Assembly: GCF_001403635.1 (NCBI RefSeq)
Contig: NZ_LN879468.1
Location: 1,054,001-1,118,000 of the forward strand
Source: Clostridium massiliamazoniense
Lineage (GTDB): Bacteria > Bacillota > Clostridia > Clostridiales > Clostridiaceae
Direction: 5' to 3'
DNA length: 64,000 nucleotides
Shown here: positions 56,675-64,000 of the stretch, piece after piece
How positions within the stretch are numbered: the first letter of the stretch is position 1
Layout of the letters: each line of letters opens with the position of its first letter
The notes under the pieces: generated by a model
What the model was told of the DNA's origin: nothing
The model's input: the letters and a program-made list of their open reading frames with translations, nothing else
Databases searched by the model: none
Position numbers and translations under genes: made by a program

Positions 56675-58741
56675 CTAACTACAACTATAATAATATATAT
56701 CCGAAAACTCAATATCTACTTTTTCCATTAAATCATTAATACAAATATCATTGTAGATCTTATAACTTGAATTCAAATCATCATAAATACAACTTTCCCC
56801 TTTAAATGTAATAATAAATATATTATGATTATTTTCATCAGTTTTAATTTCTAAACTTCCTCCTTGAAGTTCCATAAGTGATTTACTTATATAAAGACCT
56901 AAGCCACTCCCTTCACTACTTCTATTGAAAGATTTATTATTTTTTGTAAATTTATCAAATATGTAATTCTTTTCCTCTTCTTCTATTAATTTGCCATCAT
57001 TAGCTATATCTATTTCTATATTATCTCCTATTATTTTTATATGAATATAAATATTCCCTCCAACATTTCCATATTTAACACAATTAGAAAAAATATTTAA
57101 GATTACTCTTTCTGTAAAATTTCTATCTATTTTAATTAATATTTCTTCCTCCTCTGTGTCAAATAGAAAGTTCATTTGTTTTTTGTAAAAGTACTCCTTA
57201 CTATAATGTAATATAGTTTCAACTAATTCTACTATATTATATATTTCATATTCGCTATTTAAACAATTATCAGATATTCTATTTACATCTATAAAATTAT
57301 TTATAGTTCGTATAAGTCTTAAGGCATTTTGTCTTATTTTTATATTATTTTCTCTTACTTTATCCAAGTTCTCCTCAATTAAATTTATATTATTTAATTG
57401 AATTGCTGAAAAAATTACATTTATAGGTGTTCTTAATTCATGAGATATATTAGAAAAGAATTCTCTTTTTAAATATTCTTCTTCATAATATTTTTTTATA
57501 CATTCCCTTTTTTCCTTTAATCTTTTTTCAGCTGTTATATTCTTAATTAATAAAAATTTATAATCCCCTGTTAAGCTTAGATAAAATACTTCCAAATCAA
57601 GCACTTCACCAAATTTATCAACTAAATTTAATTGGAATTTTGATTTTTTTATACTGTTATTTTTTACTTCTTTTAAAATTACATCATTATAAAACTTTTT
57701 TGATTCATTTATAAGATAAACTTTATCAAAAGTTTCACTTATTAATTTACAAGCACTTTCATTTATATACTCAACTTTTTCATTCTTAACAATGCAAATA
57801 AAATCATTTATAGAGTTTATAAATTGATTATGATAATTTTTACTCTTCTCAGCCAAATCATTAAGTTCCTTTAAAAGATTAGTTCTTTTTTTTAAAATTA
57901 TATTTTTTTGTTTTATATCATCTTCTTTCCTTAAAATATAATTATGCACATCATTATAATACTTTTCTAAAAAACTCGTTATAAATCCTTCATATAAAAA
58001 ATAATAAGCAAAATAAGTAAAAGCATAAGATATAGCCGTATATATAGTCGCTGCTCCATTTATAATCATATTACAAGAAAATCTACTAAATAAACCATTA
58101 ATAAACATCATATTCACAAATAAAAATATTGCCCTACATTTTGATTTAGTCATAGATAATCTATTATTAAATATCACCAAATAAGTATAAGTATATAATG
58201 TTAAGTTAAGTATATAGTTAATTTCATTTCCATAATATTCATTGATTATATTTATTGGTATATTAATAGTTATTATCATTATTCCTATTATTCCTATTAT
58301 TACTATAATAATAAAAAATACTTTTTTTATAAAACTATCTTCACTATTATTTTTATTTTTTATAACTAGTGTAATAAGACCTACTTCACATAATTCTAAT
58401 ATTATTCCTAATAATTGAAAAAAAGTAGCATTATTATAGCTATATTCTATCATCATTATATAATTTAAAAATATGTATTTCATTATATATACTAAAGCTA
58501 TAATCATTAGGCCCTTTCCTAAATATGAGGCTAGCCTATCATTTTTAGAATATTTATTGTTAGTTACTAATATAATAGCTCCTATAAATACAATATTCAT
58601 TATATCTATAATTTTAAAATATGTAATTTCGTCACTATTAATATAAAAAATTAAACTTAATAAATAAATAAAAATTATAACACATCTTAAAATATACTTA
58701 TTCTTACTCAATTGATTATTTTTTTTATATAATAACATCAT
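56675..58741 (-). CDS. Membrane sensor histidine kinase (second of tandem pair)
   Basis: 688 aa. About eight N-terminal membrane helices (about 18-260) form a MASE3-like input domain. A PAS-like segment follows (INDFICIVKNEKVEYINESA). The HisKA domain has FFSNISHELRTPINVIFSAI with the phospho-accepting His. The HATPase domain has NIFSNCVKYGNVGGNIYI (N box), DIANDGK and GSGLGLYISKSLMELQGG (G box). GGAG lies inside the 3' end of the upstream kinase gene, which it overlaps by 17 bp, so the two are co-translated. No response regulator is encoded nearby and no receiver domain is fused. Confidence 0.92.
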   Translation of the reverse strand: MMLLYKKNNQLSKNKYILRCVIIFIYLLSLIFYINSDEITYFKIIDIMNIVFIGAIILVTNNKYSKNDRLASYLGKGLMIIALVYIMKYIFLNYIMMIEYSYNNATFFQLLGIILELCEVGLITLVIKNKNNSEDSFIKKVFFIIIVIIGIIGIMIITINIPINIINEYYGNEINYILNLTLYTYTYLVIFNNRLSMTKSKCRAIFLFVNMMFINGLFSRFSCNMIINGAATIYTAISYAFTYFAYYFLYEGFITSFLEKYYNDVHNYILRKEDDIKQKNIILKKRTNLLKELNDLAEKSKNYHNQFINSINDFICIVKNEKVEYINESACKLISETFDKVYLINESKKFYNDVILKEVKNNSIKKSKFQLNLVDKFGEVLDLEVFYLSLTGDYKFLLIKNITAEKRLKEKRECIKKYYEEEYLKREFFSNISHELRTPINVIFSAIQLNNINLIEENLDKVRENNIKIRQNALRLIRTINNFIDVNRISDNCLNSEYEIYNIVELVETILHYSKEYFYKKQMNFLFDTEEEEILIKIDRNFTERVILNIFSNCVKYGNVGGNIYIHIKIIGDNIEIDIANDGKLIEEEEKNYIFDKFTKNNKSFNRSSEGSGLGLYISKSLMELQGGSLEIKTDENNHNIFIITFKGESCIYDDLNSSYKIYNDICINDLMEKVDIEFSDIYYYSCS

Positions 58742-60671
58742 TTAAATCTCCATTAATACTCTCTACAAAAAATTCTAGAATGATAGTTGTTCCTACTCCC
58801 TCATTTGAAGTTAACTTCACCTTACCTTTTTGAAGTTTCATAAGATTATCAACAACATATAAACCAATCCCTGTATTTTTATTAATTTCTCTTGTTGCTT
58901 CTCTCCCTATAGAATACTTTTCAAATATTGTATTTAATAGTTCTGTCTTAATACCTTCTCCAGTATCATTAAATTCAATGAATACTTTATTTCCCTTTAA
59001 ATATATATCTACAGTTATTTTTCCCTTAGTAGTATACTTTATTGAATTGGATATTATATTAATTATTATCCTTTCCATAAAATCTACATCACACTTTATG
59101 TAAATTTCCTCTTCCTCTGTATCAAAATAAAAATTTAAGTTTTTATTTTTTATATACTCAACAAATTTATGACAGGTATCCTCAACAAGTTCAACAATAT
59201 TAACTAATTTCATATTTGCATTTAAAAAATTATTTGATAATTTAGATGAATCTATTAAGTTATTAGCTAATCTTGTAATTGTCAATATATTTTCTTTACT
59301 TATATTATTATATTTTTTTAACTCCTCTATTTTACTTTCTTTTATTAATACATTTTGTAACTGAATAGCACTATAAATTACATTTATAGGTGTTTTTATA
59401 TCATGAGAAATATTTGATAAAAAATCATTCTTTATTTTTTCCTCTAATATTTTTTTCTCATATTCATTTTTAAATTCTTCAACTTTTTTCTCTTCAGTTA
59501 CATCATAAAAAAGAAATATTATATTATTTTCATCTATTTTTAAAATACTTATATTATAAACATAATCACTTTTTTTTATATTTTTTAATCTAATATTTTC
59601 TATTATATTTTTTTCCTTAATATCTTTTCCTATTATGTTACCAATCTTCATAACATCAATAAATTCAAATATATTCTTATTTATTATTTCTTTTATATTA
59701 TCTATCCCTACAACTTCTTTAAATTTTTCATTTGCATAAAGTATTCTTCTATTTTCTTTAACTATTATCAAAGGTAATTGTATATTCTTATATATACTTT
59801 TAAATATATCATCTCTATTTCTTAAATTCATTTGTATTTTTTCTAAATTTTTATTTTTTATATTTATATCTTCGTTTATTTTCATAAGATGTTTATTTCT
59901 ATTATGCACTTCTGTAAATAAATTTTCTGAAGGTCTTTTTAAGAGCTTATAACTTAAACATAGATATATAACAACATATGTAAAAAAACAAAATATCTCT
60001 GATAAAAAAGCAACTACTAATGGTTCTTTTAAAAATAGCTCTATAAAATTAAAAAGGTTAGATACAAATAGTCCTATTGATGCTATCATAAAATAATTTA
60101 TCTTATCTTCTTTTTTCAATGGAAAAATCAAAATATCATATATTATATTAAGAAATATAATTACACCTAATACTCTATAAAGAAATTTACTATAATTGTT
60201 GTAAAACACTAAATTAAATACAATTACCAAAATTAATGATGCCACAATAAATAAATCTATTTTCTTATTACACTGTTGTTCTTTATGAAATAAATACAAA
60301 TTTCTTAAATATTTTATTATAATAAAAACATAAAATGCTTCTGTCACTTTAGATATTTCTAACATATTTTGTCCTATTATATCTTTTAATTTATTTCCTT
60401 CTACAAACTCCAAAATTTTTAAAATACCTGTTGCTATATAACAAGCACTAATTAAAGTAAAAAATTTATTTTCCGAAAAAGTAAATGTTGCCATACTTAA
60501 TAGCATTATTGAAAAAATTAATACTATATTTCCTATTACTATAAACTTTTTTCCTAAAAACAAATTAAATATAGCCAAAGGTAGTATTATTAAAATCATT
60601 ATAAATATTTTATATAAAACTCCTTTAAAAAACTCTTTTTCTATATAAATAATATCCTTTTCCTCTTGCAA
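58725..60671 (-). CDS. Membrane sensor histidine kinase (first of tandem pair)
   Basis: 648 aa with the same order as its neighbour: about eight membrane helices, a PAS domain (LPLIIVKENRRILYANEKFK), HisKA with FLSNISHDIKTPINVIYSAI, and HATPase with NIISNSIKYTTKGKITVDIY, DTGEGIK and NTGIGLYVVDNLMKLQKG. The two kinases share enough wording to be an old tandem duplication. The start is TTG 60671 after GGTGGTG. No response regulator is present, so signal output must go to an unlinked partner or to the adjacent kinase; heterodimers are conceivable. Stimulus unknown. Confidence 0.92.
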   Translation of the reverse strand: MQEEKDIIYIEKEFFKGVLYKIFIMILIILPLAIFNLFLGKKFIVIGNIVLIFSIMLLSMATFTFSENKFFTLISACYIATGILKILEFVEGNKLKDIIGQNMLEISKVTEAFYVFIIIKYLRNLYLFHKEQQCNKKIDLFIVASLILVIVFNLVFYNNYSKFLYRVLGVIIFLNIIYDILIFPLKKEDKINYFMIASIGLFVSNLFNFIELFLKEPLVVAFLSEIFCFFTYVVIYLCLSYKLLKRPSENLFTEVHNRNKHLMKINEDINIKNKNLEKIQMNLRNRDDIFKSIYKNIQLPLIIVKENRRILYANEKFKEVVGIDNIKEIINKNIFEFIDVMKIGNIIGKDIKEKNIIENIRLKNIKKSDYVYNISILKIDENNIIFLFYDVTEEKKVEEFKNEYEKKILEEKIKNDFLSNISHDIKTPINVIYSAIQLQNVLIKESKIEELKKYNNISKENILTITRLANNLIDSSKLSNNFLNANMKLVNIVELVEDTCHKFVEYIKNKNLNFYFDTEEEEIYIKCDVDFMERIIINIISNSIKYTTKGKITVDIYLKGNKVFIEFNDTGEGIKTELLNTIFEKYSIGREATREINKNTGIGLYVVDNLMKLQKGKVKLTSNEGVGTTIILEFFVESINGDLNDVII

Positions 60672-60793
60672 CTAAATCACCACCCCCTTGATTATTCTAT
60701 AATATTATTTAACCCTTATAAATAAAATTTTGGATTATTGACTTATTTTTTACATATTAGTTTATAAAATACAATATTAAAGCAAAAAATAAA

Positions 60794-61085
60794 GAGGTTG
60801 TATCAAATCAACCACTTTATTTATATTACTTTTTTTCATCTGCCGAGACAGCTATATAGGTACAAAATGCGGTGACCATTGAACTAGTACTAGAAGCTCT
60901 TTATTTTTGAACAATAGTTTCGTGAAAAAATTTCCACTGTTTGAACAAAGTGAGTTTGGAAATTTTAGAAACTGTTGTAGAAAAAATATTAGAGTTTCTT
61001 TACGTATGTGAGTGGTCACAAATGATGAACCTATATAGCTAGATAAAAGGCAGAGAGGATGTATCTGCAATTTGATACATTCTCT
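60794..61085 (-). repeat. Long palindromic repeat (family 1), copy E, full length
   Basis: About 290 bp. Read on the minus strand it starts with GAATGTATCAAATTGCAGAT and the GATACATCC hairpin arm, 21 bp after the TPR gene stop, and ends GATTTGATACAACCTC. The two halves are imperfect inverted copies, and the centre contains TTCCACTG and the GAAATTTTTTCACGAAACTA arm. The reading frame inside it (60852-61070) is not a gene. It fills most of the 434-bp gap. Confidence 0.88.
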
Positions 61086-61105
61086 TAAATAATTTATATT
61101 AAAAT

Positions 61106-62026
61106 TTATATGGAATCTAATCTTGATTTAAAATCAGGTGAGTTTACAATAACTCTTAAATCCTCATCTTTATATATATGTTTAAGAAAATTAGGATATA
61201 ATTTTATTGCTTCTATTAAATCATCTATGGCCTCTTCTTCATTACCATTTAAAGCATAAAAACAAGCCCTGTTATAGTATAAAAATTCACTTTCCTTATT
61301 TGCTTTTATCCCTTCTGAAATAACTTCTATAGCTTTTTTTAAGTTACCTTCTTCCTTATAAATTACAGATAAATTTAAAAAACTATAAGGGTATTCTCTT
61401 TCTTTTTCAATAGCCTTTTTATAAAAGATTTTACTTTTATCTATTAAATTTAGCTTTTTATATATAACTGCCATATTAAATAAAGCTCTATGATTATTTT
61501 TATCAATTTCTAATGCTCTTTGAAAAAGTCTATATGCCTTATTATTCTCATTAAGCTCTTCATATATCGAACCTAGATTCATAATTCCCCAAAAATCATT
61601 AGGACATAATTCTAATAATCTCTCATAGTATTTTATTGCTTCTTTCTTCTCTCCAGATATATCTAATGCATTGGCTAAAAAGAATATTCCTCTATCATAA
61701 ATTGGATTTATCTCAACTGCCTTTTTATAATATTCTATTGCTTTTTCATATTCTTCTTCCTCATCATAAATAACAGCCATACCGTAATAAGCTCTTGGCT
61801 CTAAATTATCTATTTTTATTGCAGCTTTATAATATTCCTTTGCCTTTTCTATCATAGATAATTCATCATATACTAAGGCTATATTTATCATAAGGTCTAT
61901 GTCCTTCTCTTCTTCTAAAAGCTCTGTGGCCCTTAAATAATAATTTAAAGCCTTTATAAGTTCTCCCTTATCATGATATTCTTCACCTTTTTTAATATAA
62001 TTATTTATAATACTTTCCTTTTTCAT
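61106..62026 (-). CDS. Tetratricopeptide repeat protein
   Basis: 306 aa, soluble, made of about eight TPR units of 34 residues. Clear units contain YYLRATELLEEEKDIDLMIN, AKEYYKAAIKIDNLEPRAYY, AIEYYKKAVEINPIYDRGIF and AYRLFQRALEIDKNNHRALF. It has no signal peptide or enzymatic domain, so it is a cytoplasmic scaffold or adaptor with unknown partners. AGTAGG precedes ATG 62026. Confidence 0.93.
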   Translation of the reverse strand: MKKESIINNYIKKGEEYHDKGELIKALNYYLRATELLEEEKDIDLMINIALVYDELSMIEKAKEYYKAAIKIDNLEPRAYYGMAVIYDEEEEYEKAIEYYKKAVEINPIYDRGIFFLANALDISGEKKEAIKYYERLLELCPNDFWGIMNLGSIYEELNENNKAYRLFQRALEIDKNNHRALFNMAVIYKKLNLIDKSKIFYKKAIEKEREYPYSFLNLSVIYKEEGNLKKAIEVISEGIKANKESEFLYYNRACFYALNGNEEEAIDDLIEAIKLYPNFLKHIYKDEDLRVIVNSPDFKSRLDSI

Positions 62027-62078
62027 AATATACCTACTTTTCCTATGTAATAACTAAAATAATACTATATTAAATAAG

Positions 62079-62116
62079 CAGGCTACAGCCACGTCCATAA
62101 TGAACGTGGTTTTACG
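62079..62116 (-). other. Isolated GC-rich hairpin, possible IS200/IS605-type end
   Basis: On the minus strand CCACGTTCATTATGGACGTG G forms a 9-bp stem with a 3-nt loop (62089-62109). It stands out from the AT-rich surroundings and is followed by CTGTAGCCTGC. Imperfect subterminal hairpins of this look occur at IS200/IS605 right ends, but no transposase or second end is present. It could equally be the terminator of the kinase-fold gene. Confidence 0.35.
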
Positions 62117-62262
62117 CCCTTACTTATATATAATTCAAATAAACTGACTTCCTTTATTTATAATAATCTATCCTTATCATAAAATTAATCTCTTATTACT
62201 TTATCATAAGCTAATCTAAAAATGTAATTAAATATTTATAACACTAATTACTAAGTACTTTA

Positions 62263-62856
62263 TTATTTCTTATTATATACTAAATATCTCTTTATCTTAT
62301 ACTTCCAATATATAGCTTTTTCTCTATCTATATCTTTTATTAATTCTAAAAACTCTTCAAGAACTCCTCTCTTCCATAAGCCTTTCATTAAGTGCCTTGG
62401 ATAGGTTACTCTCTTTATATAATTTTTCTTTGGATCGATGACCATTAACTTACATGTCTCTGTGTTATAAAACAAATCTTTGCATCTTATATCAAGTCTT
62501 TTAAATCTTAATCTATTAAACTCACATATCATATCATAAATTTCTCTTGCTAATATTTTATCCATTTTATGATTCTTTAAATATTTATCTAGTCTCTGGC
62601 CCTCAACATAATCTCTAACTATATAATTGTCACCTATCTCATGTATTCTAGGAAAAAATCTAGAGCCTCTAACTCTTTTTAAAATATAAGCTTCATCTAT
62701 CCATGATTGATGTCTTCTAAAAAACTTAACACTTCTATTATGACTAAGTAGAAAAACTATTCCATTATGTCCTTCACCTATCTTCACGGCATTTTTCATT
62801 TCATCCTCAAGTTCCCTCGAAACTTCTAAAGAACTATAATCAAAATTTTTACTCAT
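62263..62856 (-). CDS. Small atypical protein-kinase-fold protein
   Basis: 197 aa. The N-lobe is recognisable: IGEGHNGIVFLLSHNRSVKF F gives a Gly-rich loop and the VAIK-type Lys, followed by a Glu helix (DEAYILKRVRGSRFFPRIHE) and hinge IVRDYVEGQRLDKYL. The catalytic loop is altered: RLDIRCKDLFYN replaces H-x-D-x-x-x-x-N, and VIDPKK stands where DFG is expected. It is shorter than typical kinases and lacks the substrate-binding lobe. It could be a RIO/Kdo-kinase-like enzyme or a pseudokinase. GAGG precedes ATG 62856. Confidence 0.7.
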   Translation of the reverse strand: MSKNFDYSSLEVSRELEDEMKNAVKIGEGHNGIVFLLSHNRSVKFFRRHQSWIDEAYILKRVRGSRFFPRIHEIGDNYIVRDYVEGQRLDKYLKNHKMDKILAREIYDMICEFNRLRFKRLDIRCKDLFYNTETCKLMVIDPKKNYIKRVTYPRHLMKGLWKRGVLEEFLELIKDIDREKAIYWKYKIKRYLVYNKK

Positions 62857-62947
62857 TTCATCCTCTAGATAATATTACTTTATTAATTATATGATAAAAA
62901 TAAAAAAAAGAGACACTTTCGACAACAAATTGCAAAAGAATCTCCAT

Positions 62948-63035
62948 TGGTGCAGATAATGGGACTTGAACCCATACGAGCATAAGCTCACTACCCCCTC
63001 AAGATAGCGTGTCTGCCATTCCACCACATCTGCAC
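62948..63035 (-). tRNA. tRNA-Leu (anticodon GAG)
   Basis: A class II tRNA of 88 nt including an encoded CCA. The acceptor stem is GTGCAGA/TCTGCAC, the anticodon arm is CTATC-TTGAGGG-GGTAG with GAG at the anticodon, the long variable arm is TGAGCTTATGCTCG, and the T-arm is ATGGG-TTCAAGT-CCCAT. It reads CUC and CUU leucine codons. Confidence 0.95.
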
Positions 63036-63151
63036 ATATTAAATTAAACCTTATTATAATTATGGTAACATATTCAAACACTAATGTAAACTAAATTTCT
63101 AATTATTTTCTTATCTCATAAATTTATCTGATAACTAACTAAAATTCAAAA

Positions 63152-63460
63152 AGGGGCTGTATCAAATTTAGCACCTTAATTTATATTACTTTTATAAATG
63201 TATTTTTTCATCTGCCGAGATAGTTATATAGGTACAAAATGCTGTGACCATTGAACTAGTGCTAGAAGCTCTTTATTTTTGAACAATAGTTTCGTGAAAA
63301 AATTTCCATTATTTAAACGAAGTGAGTTTGGAAATTTTAGAAACTGTTGTAGAAAAAATATTGGAGCTTCTTTACGTAAGTGAGTGGTCACAAATGATGA
63401 ACCTATATGGCTAGATAAAAGGCAGAGGAGATGTATCTGTAATTTGATACATCCCCTCTT
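63152..63460 (-). repeat. Long palindromic repeat (family 1), copy F, full length
   Basis: About 310 bp and the best-preserved copy. On the minus strand it starts GGGGATGTATCAAATTACAG with its GATACATC hairpin, 10 bp after the transglycosylase stop, and ends GATACAGCCCC. The arms AGGCAG ... TAGCCATATAGG and CTGCCGAGATAGTTATATAG are mutual inverted copies. It fills the gap between the transglycosylase gene and the tRNA. Confidence 0.9.
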
Positions 63461-63470
63461 CTTAGTTTAT

Positions 63471-64000
63471 TTAATCATATATTGTCTTATATATGTTTTT
63501 ATATGCCTCTACTTTTTTTACGTATTTATCTGTTTCTTTAAAAGGTATATAATCTAATTTATCTCCATTTTTCGAGTATCTTGGGTCCTCTAACCATTTT
63601 TGAACATTACCTATTCCTGCATTATAGGCAGCTATGGCTATTTCTTCACTTTCTGATTCGTCTAATAAATACCTTAAATACCAACAACCAAATCTTATGT
63701 TTGTTTCTGGATCCTTAAGCATTTCCTTCTGAAAATTAGTGACATCTAACTTTTCTGCTATCCATTGCCCTGTATCTCCTGTTATTTGCATAAGTCCATT
63801 AGCTGCTTTATGAGATACAATATTAGGATTAAAGTTACTTTCTGCCTTCATAACTGCCATAACAAGCATAGGATCTAAATCATACTCATTACTATATTCT
63901 ATAACATAATCACTATACTTCATTGGAAAAAGTACACCTTTTAATAATAAATAACTAGCCCCTAAGATAAAAAACGTAAATACTGCTAAAAATACTAATC
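63471..64000 (-). CDS. Membrane-anchored lytic transglycosylase, 5' end beyond window
   Basis: Cleaves peptidoglycan glycan strands outside the membrane. The frame stays open to base 64000 and encodes an N-terminal membrane helix (LVFLAVFTFFILGASYLLL) just before the SLT domain, so ATG 63923 is internal. The SLT (goose-lysozyme-like) domain has the catalytic Glu in MAVMKAESNFNP, then AANGLMQITGDTGQWIAEKL, RFGCWYLRYLL and IAAYNAGIGNVQKWLEDP. It is a typical clostridial housekeeping muramidase. Confidence 0.93.
   Translation of the reverse strand, partial: LVFLAVFTFFILGASYLLLKGVLFPMKYSDYVIEYSNEYDLDPMLVMAVMKAESNFNPNIVSHKAANGLMQITGDTGQWIAEKLDVTNFQKEMLKDPETNIRFGCWYLRYLLDESESEEIAIAAYNAGIGNVQKWLEDPRYSKNGDKLDYIPFKETDKYVKKVEAYKNIYKTIYD

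Noticed and set aside
60852-61070. Minus-strand frame of 72 codons
   Set aside because: It lies wholly inside repeat copy E, a palindromic non-coding element, and its 3' part reappears by chance in other copies.
62887-63081. Minus-strand frame of 64 codons
   Set aside because: It overlaps the whole of tRNA-Leu and has no independent support.

Overview
The window looks like the chromosome of a low-GC, spore-forming clostridium, most likely Clostridium perfringens. The reasons are very AT-rich DNA, strong GGAGG-type ribosome sites, sporulation genes (YunB, a BofC-like protein), a SCIFF ranthipeptide with its radical SAM maturase, and the clostridial order secDF - recJ-like - apt - relA. The species call rests on remembered gene order and gene style, not on a search.

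Layout. (1) 1-11.5 kb is a conserved minus-strand housekeeping block: relA (cut by the window edge), apt, a degenerate RecJ-like DHH protein, fused secDF, the scfA/scfB ranthipeptide pair, yajC, tgt, queA, ruvB, ruvA, a BofC-like sporulation gene and a small BFD-like [2Fe-2S] protein. (2) 11.5-15.7 kb is a decaying zone: a truncated GNAT acetyltransferase, a frameshifted small gene, and the remnant of an integrative element. The element lies between the yebC 3' end and a displaced imperfect copy of that end; it holds a broken tyrosine recombinase and an intact orphan DUF262 (GmrSD-type) gene. (3) 15.7-22.5 kb carries yebC, a YigZ protein, a MocR-type regulator, a nucleotidyltransferase, hflX with an unusual JAMM-like N-terminus, and hpt. 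(4) 22.8-34.8 kb carries yunB, a class A penicillin-binding protein, a sodium:alanine symporter, YtxH/DUF948 envelope proteins, and a polyamine transport operon (Xre-cupin regulator plus potABCD). (5) 34.8-43.7 kb carries a membrane 5'-nucleotidase whose last codons come from an inserted repeat, two gene relics (ndk and a Liv-type binding protein), a D,D-carboxypeptidase, asnA, lrgAB and small proteins. (6) 43.8-50.9 kb is one giant LPXTG-anchored adhesin with MucBP-like and Pro/Thr-rich repeats. (7) 51.5-64 kb carries a FUSC exporter, topB, TspO, two tandem hybrid-less histidine kinases, a TPR protein, a kinase-fold protein, tRNA-Leu(GAG) and a membrane-anchored lytic transglycosylase cut by the window edge.

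Two families of intergenic repeats run through the window. The first is a long imperfect palindrome of up to about 310 bp with at least six recognisable copies. Each copy sits 8-36 bp after a stop codon, in the same orientation relative to that gene, and begins with a terminator-like hairpin. The second is a short palindrome of about 60 bp with a conserved tail, present in at least five copies. The strongest leads are the first repeat family, the yebC-linked DUF262 element, the five-cysteine SCIFF peptide, the HflX fusion and the catalytically dead RecJ-like protein.
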